From: Mikania micrantha
Lineage: Eukaryota > Streptophyta > Magnoliopsida > Asterales > Asteraceae
Assembly: GCA_009363875.1 (NCBI GenBank)
Contig: CM018681.1
Location: 38,395,510 to 38,459,509 of the forward strand
Reading direction: 5' to 3'
DNA: 64,000 nt
The notes beneath the pieces are model-generated. The model did not search any database. It saw only the letters and a program-made list of their open reading frames with translations, and was not told the DNA's origin. The translations under genes and the position numbers were made by a program. This document shows, piece after piece, positions 45,721-57,600 of this stretch (position 1 is its first letter; each line of letters opens with the position of its first letter).

Positions 45721-47555
45721 AACTGGCAAAGTGTTGAAAGTCCTATCGAACATTATCTGCGTCAATAGAACCGAACCGTAGATCAAATTTTAAATCTAAT
45801 CAAGACACTACAAAACACATTTTCCAAAATCACATCAAAACACAGAACACACAACCATCCAACACCTAATTAACTAACTTATAACACATGATTCAACCAA
45901 GAGAACATACCAAGTGAGTGCATCGACGACCCATAACCCAAGTGAGTTCATAGACCCCTTTTTCTTTTACTTATTTCGTTCCAAATCATTTGGGGCTGAG
46001 AACGTGAACCCTCTTATTCGAATGATAAGCGAATAAGAATTATTTGCAAATAATTTCAATAAAAATATCAACTCTCAACCTCTTATTCGAATGTTATTCG
46101 AATATTATACGAATAAGTGCATTTTCAATCATTTTCCTGAGCATTTATCGCTCCATTCAATTTTTTCAACTCAACAAAAACAAATGAGTTTCGAGGGTTC
46201 AAACACAAATCTGCGAGGAGATGTCCGTTGATCACAACAGTTCGAGGCTTTGTGCCCAACCAAGAGGTGAACGGACTCGACCCGGGGAATTGTGTAGTGC
46301 ACAATCGAAAACAAATCATTTTCATGGGAATCCCCCATCAAAGAAACAACAAATGTTGAATGGTATACGTCTAGGGTAATTCACTAGAGCATGTGTCCAC
46401 ACAACATACACATCAAGAATCGCTGAGGAATTCTCAAGTAAGTCCCTTTAGAGTCATTTACCATTAGTTGACGCGGGTCAACCGACGGTAACGTAGATGG
46501 TACCATCGGTCTAACCAACCTTCAGCGCCAAGGCTGGTACATTAAACGCATACATACATGAAACAACAAATCGGATTAGTTCCAGGGAAACTAATCCACA
46601 AGGGCATATCAGTTAGGTTTGGTAAATGATCACATGGTGATATTACGGACAGACCACACAAACAATAACATGAGTTTTCAAACCTAAAAAAATGTTCAAG
46701 ACCTGTTCTTGAATAATTTTCAAACGATTACACAACATACAATGTCGATCAAACAAAAAGGAGTGTAAACTTTGTGATTTTCAAATAAACAGACAAAACA
46801 AGGTTTTCCTATATCAGGAGACAAAGCATACACTTCTTTCTTAGGACATTCTTTCCAAGACATTTGTCGTGTCATGTCGAATAAAGGTACATAAGTGACG
46901 AGGTCTGATTTCCGTTAAGTACATCCTCGTGGGTCATCGAAGGGGTGGTGGGCTGGCGGCCGAGCTTTGGCTCTATGTATGCCCTATACATAAACTACCT
47001 TCGATGATTTGGGATGATGTCAGTAATGAGGTTCAGACTGATACACTCGTGCAATTCATTCGTATTTTCAACGCCATTTACACCAACATTTCAAAATCAG
47101 TGTAAATGGAAAGAGTTTTCATCAAAACCTAATATTTTAAAAAAAAAATTTTGTGAACTCACCAACCTAGTGTTGACAGATTTTACATGTTCTCAGGTGA
47201 AGAACATGTTAAAGCAGAATGACTTTTGTATAGAGAAAAATAGGATCCTATAAAGCAACCTAAAACTCCTGCATGGAATCTCTCAAGCCACATCGCTACA
47301 AGATTCAAGACTTGCTGTTATGCAAACAATTTTTGTGAGACATCTCGATCCCATCCCAGATGTCCAAGTCAAGTTGTAATAAAATTAACTTATAAAACAG
47401 TTGTAATTTAATTAAATTTTATTATTCTATTTTAGTATTCTCATATTATCTTGAGCAATGTAACAATCAGATCACTCTGATTCAAATCACGCCTTAGGAC
47501 TATTCCGCCCGACGGGTCTCCGATCTAGCCCGCCGGCCTGGGGTGTGACAACGGG

Positions 47556-47806
47556 TATTAGTTGAATGGAATTTCCCACTATTAAATGTTAGGATTTCTT
47601 TAGCTCATTTATTTTAGTTCGCTAATAATAACCGAGTTGACTGTATCTACATATGTATGGTTACTAATTTGTCAAAACAAGCAATTGATTAGATATAAAC
47701 TATTGAGTTATTATTAGTTTGAAATTCTATTCATAAGATTTATTTATTTTAATATTATTATTTGAAAAAAACCTAAGTATATTTTTATTTATTTATTATA
47801 CGTATA
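47556..47806 (+). repeat. Unidentified 1.5 kb repeat, copy 1, right part
   Basis: Matches 60556-60803 (TTAAATGTTAGGATTT; GACTGTATCTACATATGTATGG; TACGTATATTATA). It completes the repeat broken at 43636. Confidence 0.75.
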
Positions 47807-48997
47807 TTATAATTCTACCCCTCTTAAAAAAATCGTCCTCCAAATTGCATAGTTTACAAAAATATTTATTTTTAGGCTTACAAACTTATTAATATTACTC
47901 TAGCTAGTCATATACTAAAACCTTCATATTGATATTATTACAGAATTTTAGATATTAATTTTGTTTTCAGAACATATAATTATTACAATTAAAGCTGATA
48001 ATACAAATACAGAATAGTAAGCACATGTGCATAGAAGATTATCATACAAGTTTAAAGCAAGAATTGAAACAAAAAAAAATACCTAAAAAAAATAGTGAAT
48101 AAACATAGTAGATCAAATTGGATAATTTAGATAGTCAGAAATGTGAATTTTTAAATCCTTAATGGTCACATGCTTGAACAAGCTAGTAATAATATAATTT
48201 TTAATGTCTACCTGTTATAATGAAGATTTTATTCAATAATGAATTCATAATTATTATATATATAACGAGATAGTAAACCTATACATTTAAAGTGTTTTAT
48301 AAATTTGTGCCATCGATAATGAATACTCATATTATTTTAACTAGGGAAAATAAACTATGATTGTTCGAATCTAAATATCATAAGTTCTTAATATTTAGAA
48401 AATCATATGGTTGAATTAATAACTAGAAGTACAACAAATTAAATGATGCATCGTATTTCCTATCACTCACATTACTAAGGCTCATAATACGTTTAATGAG
48501 ATAAATAACTCAGCCTATTTCATTTGATCAAATGGACATCCAGATTAGCATCAATCGTATTTACGTGTATAAACAACTTTCGGGCTTACATAGTATGTGG
48601 ATCAATCATCTCCTTTTGTTAAACATATCATAAACTAGCGGCAGTTGAAGCAGTCAACTTGTGGCATGTAATCTATACAATTAATTCTAAATTAAGATCG
48701 ACATGGTTAGATTTAATCTTTTGGTCTTAATGTCTTAATTACATAAACCGTTAAGACCAAACCGAATTCTATTTTAGTTTGGTTTAATGATTATGTCTGA
48801 CTTCAGTTATATTCAACTTTTGTGAAAGTGTAATATCATTTTTTGATATAGGAAATGATTCATTACTTATACTTATTTTTCTTCATTGTCCTTCTTACAT
48901 GCATGTGTTATAATATTTTCATATTGTTAGCCTTCCACATAAAGTGTGCCAATACGTAGATTGAAATTTTGGTTGTGTAAACTTCCATTGAGGATTT
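47807..48997. other. AT-rich intergenic sequence
   Basis: About 1.2 kb with strong AT bias and no open frame, promoter or known element that I can see. Confidence 0.6.
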
Positions 48998-49793
48998 TGT
49001 CACAACCCAACCAGGGGGCTTGACTAACGATTGATTCAAAACACAAAGTAGCGGAAGACAAAATAAATAATTTACAATTCAACCAAAGGTTTAGTGTAAA
49101 TATCTAATTTGTTTACAACAATTCTAAAGACATAATATAACTAGTGGAAGACTTTCTAGAGTTATTGGGTCTATCCAGGCATCAGCACACTTTATAAATC
49201 TTTAAGCCAAGTTCTTGTTTTCCATGTAGTGTTCTTGTTCAAGCAACCCTGTATCTGAGCCATACCTGTTTCTAATTACCTGAAAGACATGCTAAAATAC
49301 GTCAACTATAAAATTGGTGAGCTCATGAGTTTTAGTTTACATACACAATAATAAATAGCATGTGATAATTCAAAAACAATACAACCAACCCTGCTCCATG
49401 CCCGGGCGTTTGCCTCTTATAATGTTAGCCCATAACATGGTCATTCTAATTTACTTCCCATTCCGAGACTGTAACATCAGTGCCGGAACCGCAACCGGAA
49501 CAGTGATCTCTACAGTACAGGAACAGTAAAACAGGTATGAATCATACACATTTCAGTAATTTTCATATTCATATCATTTATCATTATCATGGTGAGTTGT
49601 CATAGAACAGTTTCAGACACATTTAACAGAAACAAGTTCAGAACAACGGTTCTTGAGTCGGATAATTATCTGGCAACACAGAACCATTATGTGATTATTT
49701 GCTTAGGAATTATTATGTATAAACGTATGTGAGGTTTTATTGAACAAAAAAAAAAACACGAATATCGTTATGTGAATGCTAAATTTACGGGTT

Positions 49794-49923
49794 ATTCGTA
49801 TAGGTGACGATCTGTACGAATATATCTGAAAGTTTAACGTTCTGAATGATATTCTATAATTAGAAAACAAGGTTGAAAAGTATAGTTATCGCCGTGTTCG
49901 TACGGATGACGATCCGAACGAAT
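49794..49923 (+). promoter_or_regulatory. U3 hairpin pair of LTR F
   Basis: 49794-49821 has arms ATTCGTATAG... closing with ...CTGTACGAAT around GTGACGAT (10 pairs including one G-T wobble, after a three-base inner extension). 49896-49923 has arms GTTCGTACGG and CCGAACGAAT around ATGACGAT (one mismatch, one wobble). Confidence 0.7.
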
Positions 49924-50569
49924 ACGCGCGACGACCGTACATTTCGATTTAAACAGTTAATTAATATTTTAAAATTGTTTATAAATAAGAATATATTAAT
50001 TAATTTATTAGGGATCACAACCTAGAATAGTTAAATAAATTTTATTTTATAATCGTATCGTTTTACCGCGAAAATTACGTGAAACCGACACATTACGCGA
50101 AGCCGAACGAGACCGAACGACCGGGTATTTTCCCACAATTAATGGGGGAAATAAATGCCACAACAACCACCCATTCTCACTTTTCTCTCTCTCTCTTTCG
50201 TTTTCTCTCTCTCTCTAAAACTCTCTCAAGAACACCACTTCTCTCTACGATTGGGAGATCGATTCAAGTTGGATTTAAGCAAGGTTGGTGTCAAGACGAT
50301 CCTTTCAACACGGAGATCACGGGAGTACAACTTATTTGAGCTTCCATCCACGAAATTTGAGGTAATGTTCGAATTCAAACTCGGTTCTAGAGGGTTTTCA
50401 CGAGTTTTATGGGTTTTGCTATTATAATCGAAACTAGCCACTTAAAACACTTAGATGATGATGTCTCACGTGGTTAGGAAGTGTTAGGGATGAATTTCTA
50501 CAGGTTAGGATTCGAAATCAACGAAGAACTTGGAGTTTATTTGCAGGTTCGTGAGACTAAGGTGCTGAA

Positions 50570-51020
50570 TTGGTGATGCAGGTTCGCTGGCCGAACCCTT
50601 TCAAACGGCTAAGTGATAGCCGAACCCTCATCTGGGTTAGCTGAATTAAGAACGAACCCTGGGCACCGAACCCTGCCACCTGCACCGAACCCTTGACCAT
50701 GCAACGAACCCTGCTTTACCTTGAGTATACCTGCAACGAACCCTGTAGCTTCTGTGTGCCGAACCTGTGGTCATCAACCTACCAACCGAGCCTTAGTTGG
50801 ACCGAACCCTTGACTACAACGAACCCTCAACATGCTGACGAGCCTAAATGTCACGAACTATTGGAACCGAACTATGCATGGCCGAACCCTGGCCATGCAA
50901 CCCACGAACTCAAGGCGAACGAACCCAACGAGCTGGGCGAACCATGAGGAACCGAACCTTATGGGTTCGTCTAGTTCCATTAGAGCCGAACCATAGTTAA
51001 ACATAGTATAGGTTCGCTGC
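50570..51020 (+). repeat. CGAACC word cloud in LTR F leader
   Basis: Roughly 18 CGAAC(C) words, most as CCGAACCCT or ACGAACCCT, with a few GGTTCG on the other strand. Same word as LTR C (34380-34790) though the sequence between words does not align. Confidence 0.85.
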
Positions 51021-52007
51021 CATGTAGGGGTATTCGGACCGAAATGTTATAAAACCCTAAATTATCATGATGCATGGGATTTAAGAACAATAGAATCCCT
51101 ATAACTAAGATCATTAACACATGTTAACAACTTAAAACGAGTTGTACACATGAATAACTTAGACATCTATGTCACATGGTTCAAACAATTTTGATTATGA
51201 TCAAGGATGAATCAAGATTTTGTTATTGGGCTTAAATGGGCCCAATGGGACTTGATTAAGTCCATCAAGTGTTAAACGTTTAAATTAAAATTTTGTAGTG
51301 ATGTTTCAAATATAAAATTTGAAGCATAAATGTTTTAAATTAAAAGTTATAATTTTCTAACTTCTTGTTTAAATTGTAATGTTTTGAATTAAATTACTTA
51401 CTTGAATTGATTGATTTGAGGACTTGTTGAAAAAGAGACGATTTAATTGTCTGGAATTGTTTTAAAAACAAAGGAAACTCTGCCGAAATTTTCTAAAATT
51501 TAAAGGTAAGTTAGTAACTAATCATGGGAATTGGGATCATAAGAAGGGTAATTAAGATAGAGTAGATCTTAGATACACTTAGTACTAAGACACTTAGTTG
51601 CACACACAACAAGACTCAAGGTCTTAGGCACAACGACTATTACGCGTACTTATTACATTCGAATTCTTATAAAATAACTCAGGAACCGAAGAAACTTAGC
51701 TTACATACAGGAGCGCATATTTTGTGTTAGATCAAATTACATAGCAGCACAGGTGAGTTCATTGCCCCTTTTCTAACATTTTTGTTTTAAAACGCGGGGC
51801 TGAGAAGCATGCGTAAACTGTTTACTTAAATTGTTTACTTTAATGCTTTTAAATTTATATGTTTTACATATATATAAATGTTATCCTAGACCATGTCTAG
51901 GAAGATTTTATGCAGGTTTATTAACTGATTTACTTATATATTAAGTGAATAATCAAGTTAAACTAAACTTTTCAATAAGTCAAAACATTTCAAACAAATC
52001 AAACTAG

Positions 52008-52201
52008 ACATTTTGACAAAACAAGTGGGTGAATTCAAGGGATCAAAACAAACATTTTGACAAATCAAGTGGGTGAATTCAAGGGATCAAAACAAACATT
52101 TTGACAAATCAAGTGGGTGAATTCAAGGGATCAAAACAACATTTTGACAAAACAAGTGGGTGAATTCAAGGGATCAAATCAAGCATTTTGACAAAACAAG
52201 T
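52008..52201 (+). repeat. 44-bp tandem repeat, about 4.5 copies
   Basis: Unit starts ACATTTTGACAAA at 52008, 52052, 52096, 52139 and 52182 (periods 44, 44, 43, 43) and contains CAAGTGGGTGAATTCAAGG. It is not shared with the other LTRs. Confidence 0.93.
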
Positions 52202-54195
52202 GTGGGACATCAAGACATCAACAGAACCATCTTTGCAAAGACAACAATCAATGTTCTACAAACCAAGTGTTTGTTGAACAATGAATCAAGTGTACAACCG
52301 ATCAATGAATCTTGTATTCTATGATCAACACATCAAGTACATCTTGTGACAAAATCAGACGATCATTAAATCATTTTTAAGGGATAGTATGGGAAATATC
52401 AGAGATAACATTTGCCAACACATTGAATTCAGAAATCCTATATTTCAAGAAGTCCTAGCTAGACTGATTGACTTGTAGGTCTTATGTTTGATGATATTTA
52501 CAGAATTCCCTAACTACTAAGTACCTAGATTGACAGACTAGTCTACTCGAGTATGACCAAAGGCCCCAATCATAAGGACTTAGATTTTATTAAATGTTTA
52601 TTTACTTGTTTAATTAAGCATTTATGACTGTTTATACAATTGTGTAGTTGATCATATTGTGTGATGAACTTGTGAAATCAACAAGGATTTCAAATGATTG
52701 TAATGACAGGGACAACAAGCAGAAGAACTTATGGGATTGTGTTAAGGGTAAAAATGCTTAATTGTCATTAACAGCAGTGTCATATGCATATTAGTATGTG
52801 GTGGGATGTTGGCTAGGGCTTGTCCCTTACATATGCCCTATATATAAGCATACCGATGTGGATATTACATGTGGTGTTAATGAGGTTAGGGTTTTTACCA
52901 AAGAAGGTTTTCAAATCATTTTCAAATATTAAACTATATGAACTCACCAACCATGTGTTGACCTTTATTTTTGCATGACTTCTCAGGTGACGAACAGGTC
53001 AATTAGGAAGTCATTTCTTTTGGACTAGGACTTCAGATAGAAGACTAGTATTTTGGACCTGCATACTTTTGAAGACATCATGATATAAATTATTTTGTAT
53101 ATCTTGTGTAAATACAAGATAGTCATTTATTGATGTTTTACAATAGATTTACATTGTTAAATTATAAACGTTACTGCTGTAATTTAACTTTGTAATTCTA
53201 TTATACTTTGCATTTCTCATTTATATCATGTGCAATGTAGACAAATCTGATCACTTCGATTATCACTCCCGATATCGCGCCCCGGGAACCTTCCGCCCGA
53301 CGGGGACTTCGATCCTACCCCGCCGGCTCGGGGTGTGACAGAGACCCGTTCCAGCTCTCGGTGTAAATGTATCATAAAGAATATATGCCACAACGGTTGA
53401 CATTAACCTCATTGGGGTTTCAACCCTATTTTATAAGGCCACCCTTTCGGGCCACTGTGCATGGGGGATTCCCCAAGTAGTACTACCCATATACTCACCG
53501 GCTCTCCTTATGAGTTAATGGTTGTAAATTATGTTTAATGTCTAGGGGAAGAAATTTTATTTGAAACGGACATTCATTATCACATAAATATAATTTTATA
53601 AACAGTTTATGGAGCATGCTTTCAGTATCCCAAAACAGTAAATAGAAAAGGGATCACATGAACTCACCCGGTTGCTTTAACTAGTTCCTTTTGTTCCTGT
53701 ACAAATATGTCATTGTGCCACTATGTATGATTTGCTATGTTCCCAGAGTTATCATCAAAGCAAGTTCCTATTTGTATTCATCTATACATGTGTAAGTTGT
53801 AGATTTCATACATTATGGTTGTTGATTGTGGTTGAGCTCTTTGGTGTTAACTCGTTTTAGGGTTTGTTAATCCAAGGTTCCTAATACCAACTTAGTGAAT
53901 TCTTACAGTATACATTTGTACATATAAATGTATGTGTAATATTAATATTAATTTATGTTTAATATAACTACTTCATATATATCTTATGTAACTAGTATGT
54001 TTGCAATTTCTAAGATGATTCAGCTTTATTGTGATTAACATTAGTATCTAAGATGTTTATACATGTTGGAGTCACTGATTATACTAAATATTTTAATTAT
54101 TTTTGATATTGAATTAAAGAATGTTTACAATATACATAATTTAATTTATATGTTTAAAGGTGAGTAAACATTCTTAGATGATACTATTATCAAAG

Positions 54196-54243
54196 GTAAT
54201 AATAACGTTAATAATAATAGTAATAATAATGATAATAATAACC
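54196..54243. repeat. AAT/GATAAT microsatellite
   Basis: Imperfect (AAT)n with GAT and CGT interruptions inside LTR E. Confidence 0.8.
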
Positions 54244-56541
54244 ATTTTACTATCAATATTATCAACATTCCTATTTCAAAATATTAATTAATAGTAAATA
54301 TATGAATAATATAGCATTGAATGTTAGGTTAATATTGTTGTTTTTAATAATCTAAGATAAGTATAATTAATGAATAGAAAGGCATATTAGTTATAATTTA
54401 TATATATACTTACAGATGTTAGCTAATATTTATTAAGACCTTTAGTAGTCTTAAATGAGTTGAAATGTAAGTGCCGGTATTGATAATAGTAGCAATACTT
54501 AGTATAAAATTAACAAATTCATGATTAGTTAGAGAATTAGCATAAGTTTGATATCTTTTATAAAATCATATCAATATTGAGTCAAGCACCTTTTCTTAAC
54601 TTACCGATTGTTTAACACTATCATATTACATATAATGTATGTATGCACCTTAATCTTGTTAATTCCAACCTAACTTATCTTTAGATTATTCATAGGCGTA
54701 TAAAATCAATGATTCACATATTGAATTAGTCATGTTTATAAACATCTAGTCTTGCTTAAACTATCATGGTATGTTATCCCATAAACGTGTATGTATAGTA
54801 TGTATATGTATATTTAATGATTTAACAACTATTTGAAATCATATATGTATTATAAACCTTTATTGAGTTCTAAATATATAAAATTTTATTTATTTTAAGT
54901 TTCTAGGTTATTTTATACCTAATGTAACATGTTCTATATAAATTTAACTAAGTACCCTTATTTTATATGTTAAGACTTGTAATACATATTTAAACATGTA
55001 TTTATCATAAGTAAATATGCATATATATTTCAAGTGTTCACCCTAACACTTTGAATCATTTATTATGTTTAACTAATATTATGATTAAACATTAAATTAG
55101 TTGGTCTAAAAGTTATAAATTTCATTCAAATTAATACTCTTAAAAATATATCACATAGACTATGATAAAACCAAACTATGAACTATATTCATTAATCAAG
55201 TATTGACATGTTTATTATATGTATAAATATTTATATACATATCATTGTGTGAGTATTTTATATTTCTGTAAGTAGGGGTATTATTTTTATTAAGCATTCA
55301 TGTATAGTTTTATTTATTTACGTATATGCCTTCGAATCTCTAACAAAATCACACACATTATATGGTTTCGTTAATCATTTTTATTATTAACTAATTATTA
55401 TGAACAACATTTTGTCCTATTTAACCCAAATACTCAACCACTTTAATTTATTTGTTTAAACATATTAATCATTCATTAAAATATAATGGTGTGCGTTTTT
55501 ACCTTCCCACTCGTTCATCTCGCACGTACAATCCAATTTATTTAACCGATCGTATGTTTCATAACTCGAATATGTTTCTAAAATCCTTTTTAAATAACGA
55601 ATAAAATCGAGTAGTCGGTTTTTGCTATTGACCGTGACGGTCCGGGTTTGACCAACCCTATTTCCTGTTGACTTTCGTTGACCAGGGTTCAAGCCTTCTT
55701 CAAAAACCCTAATTTCCTTCATCTCTTCTTTTGGCTACCGACGCTTCACCTGGTGGTTGTTACACCGCCACCAGTCACCTGCTCATCACTATCACAACCA
55801 CATAGTACCATCAAAACAGCCGTTAAAACCATAAAAATCCCTAAAATCGGGCATGCATGTATGGATCGAGTCCCCTAGTGACATTTCTTACCTGATTTTT
55901 GATTGATATCCCCACTTCTAACCCTAACAGCCACCACCATAGTTGTTGCAGCCCCGCCAGTGGGCTGAGACCATCGTGAACCATCATCTACCCCTGATAG
56001 CATTCCTATCTTCACTTCCGACCACCACCTTCTCACTAAAAATCCAAAAATGCCCTTGTAACAGCAAGAACCATCAAGATCTTGTCATGCATGTGTAAAT
56101 CGGAGTATTATAGTGTGGTTCTTACCATTTGTTTTCGACTGGATGATGGGAAGCCACCAAAACCACCTTGTACCGCCACAAATCCGTCGTCTACGATGTT
56201 CCTTGAGAGAACCATAGCCTTTATCACCTCTGCATGTTGTCCTTTTGGTCCTCCTCCACCGTCTGGTCCCCGACTCTTGGCTGAAACCGGTTCTCAACTT
56301 CTTGCCGTCGTGGGTTTGGGGTAAAAACCCTAGCCGCCGCCCTTTTCTCACCTCTTTTTGACCCTTCTAGCGTCGAGATCTTGCGAAGCTGAAGAAGAGA
56401 AGGTTGTAGACCTGGTTGAGAGGATTCTGGAGGTGTAGCCACCTCGTTCTGCCGCCGTGAAGCCGCCGCGCCTCTGCCGCTGGACCACCATGGAACCGCC
56501 GCTGTCTCTCTCTCTCTCGGTTTTCTTCGAACGGCTGGAAG

Positions 56542-56561
56542 CACACACACATGTGTGTGTG
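56542..56561. repeat. Perfect 20-bp CA/TG palindrome
   Basis: CACACACACA followed by TGTGTGTGTG, within the leader of LTR E. On the minus strand it supplies ATG codons that open GC-rich frames (56550-56224) probably without coding meaning. Confidence 0.85.
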
Positions 56562-56951
56562 TGCGGCTGATTAAGTAAAAGAAAAGAAGGGGTTTACTAC
56601 CCTTTTATATTCAGGGTAAATTTTAGGGTTTAAACGCGTATCATACTCGTATCGCGATCGTATTCCGTTTTCGTTTAACTTTCTCGACCCGAAACTTCCT
56701 AAATTACGTAAAATAATGCATAATAATGTTAGAATGTTTATTTTGTTCGTTATAAATAAATTGTTAAATTAATTTCGTTGAAATACGTTAATATCGCGTA
56801 TACGCCATATTTAACGGATTTAATGTTTTCACGCTCTAAATAATATTCTTGTATCTTTAATATTGTAAATATTTTTAAATAGGTATTTATCAAAGCTATT
56901 TACCTCAGCTCAGGAGTTAGAACGTTTAATTAGTTAATACCGGTGTTCACA

Positions 56952-57120
56952 CATTAAGTTCTGTTTAAATCCTTAATAGGCCTAATTGGGCCTAAGTTTC
57001 TTATTGGGCTTTCAATGGGCCTATTTGTGCCTTCACATCTTATTGAGCCTTTATATCTTATTGGGCCTTTATATCGTATTGGGCCTTATTATCGTATTGG
57101 GCCTTATTATCGTATTACAA
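56952..57120. repeat. TATTGGGCC short repeat
   Basis: ATTGGGCC/TTGGGCC recurs about seven times, the last four as TATATCGTATTGGGCCT or TTATCGTATTGGGCC with 17-18 bp spacing. The Leu/Ile-rich frame at 56986-57198 is a by-product. Confidence 0.8.
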
Positions 57121-57600
57121 TTTAATGTTTTAGCTTGTTGGGATTTTCTTGCAGTTGTTACAGATTTAAATACAAATTTTGTTAAACTTTTTATCTGATG
57201 TTCAATTAAGTGTTTTTTCTTTTTGGTTCCAATCGTGTAGTTAGATTGTTTGTCTAATAGCTTAGGTTATTTAATTTCCCATTCGGTATACTGTATGTGT
57301 TAATGGTCTCAAACATCAAAATTATACACACACACACAAATATATATATCTATATATATTAATTATTCGTAAGATTTTATTTCACATATTCTAGCTTCAA
57401 GCATTATGCCAATGGTAAACTGGACCGTCTTAGCGATTGATAGTTTTTCTTTAAACTATGTTGTTTCATTTATTTCGCATGTTGATGTTCCTTCCTATTT
57501 TAAAATTCATCAATTTCTTATTCCAGTTAATTCATGGCATACTAGCGTTTCATCCTACTGCATGGATAATATTAGATTGTCATGTGACCCTCGATTGCGC
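57121..57600. other. Unassigned sequence with TA/CA microsatellite
   Basis: AT-rich, with CACACACACA then (TA)n at 57326-57360. No gene recognised. Confidence 0.5.

Larger units (their letters stand above)
44561..47550 (+). repeat. Solo LTR D, 2990 bp, TSD near CGGG
   Basis: Starts TGTGACAACCGG and ends GGCCTGGGGTGTGACA. Flanks GCGGG (44556-44560) and ACGGG (47551-47555) match at four of five bases, so it is probably an aged target duplication. It has two GTGACGAT-type hairpins (44821-44838, 44922-44939), TATAAAA at 45141-45147, a CATTCG cloud (45036-45720), donor-like GTGAGTTCATAG (45942), a TATA-like CCCTATACATAAAC (near 46984) and acceptor-like TCTCAG/GTGAAG (47196). No internal region remains. 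Confidence 0.88.
49470..53340 (+). repeat. Solo Tekay-like LTR F, 3871 bp, TSD GAGAC
   Basis: TGTAACATCAG...CGGGGTGTGACA, with a perfect GAGAC duplication (49465-49469, 53341-53345). It is the cleanest example of the shared design: hairpins (49794-49923), (CT)n leader (50180-50232), CGAACC cloud (50570-51020), donor-like CAG/GTGAGTTCATTGCC (51752), 44-bp array (52008-52201), TATATATAA (52839-52847), GAACTCACCAACC, acceptor-like TTCTCAG/GTGACGAACAGG (52986) and TATCTTGT hairpin (53100-53121). Open frames here (50079-50947) are not genes. Confidence 0.96.
48998..56951 (-). repeat. Old LTR E, about 4.1 kb, hosting a nested solo LTR
   Basis: Minus-strand LTR starting TGTGAACACCGGTATT at 56951 and ending GGGTTGTGACA at 48998. 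The start resembles LTR D (TGTGACAACCGGTAT). It has a TATA-like AATATAAAAGGG (56614-56603), a GC-rich leader with (CT)n and CA/TG palindrome (56565-56225), a donor-like GGGTGAGTTCATG near 53668 and a TGAGCTCACC near 49325. The solo LTR 49470-53340 is inserted in it. Flanks GATTT and CATTA do not match, so its own target duplication is lost or the ends are misplaced. Most of 53900-55470 is AT-rich with nothing recognisable. Confidence 0.6.

Noticed and set aside
52008..52201. CRISPR-like or satellite array
   Set aside because: Direct tandem units without spacers, only 4.5 copies, inside a plant LTR.
56986..57198. Hydrophobic Leu/Ile repeat peptide
   Set aside because: Translation of a TATTGGGCC short repeat, with no gene context.
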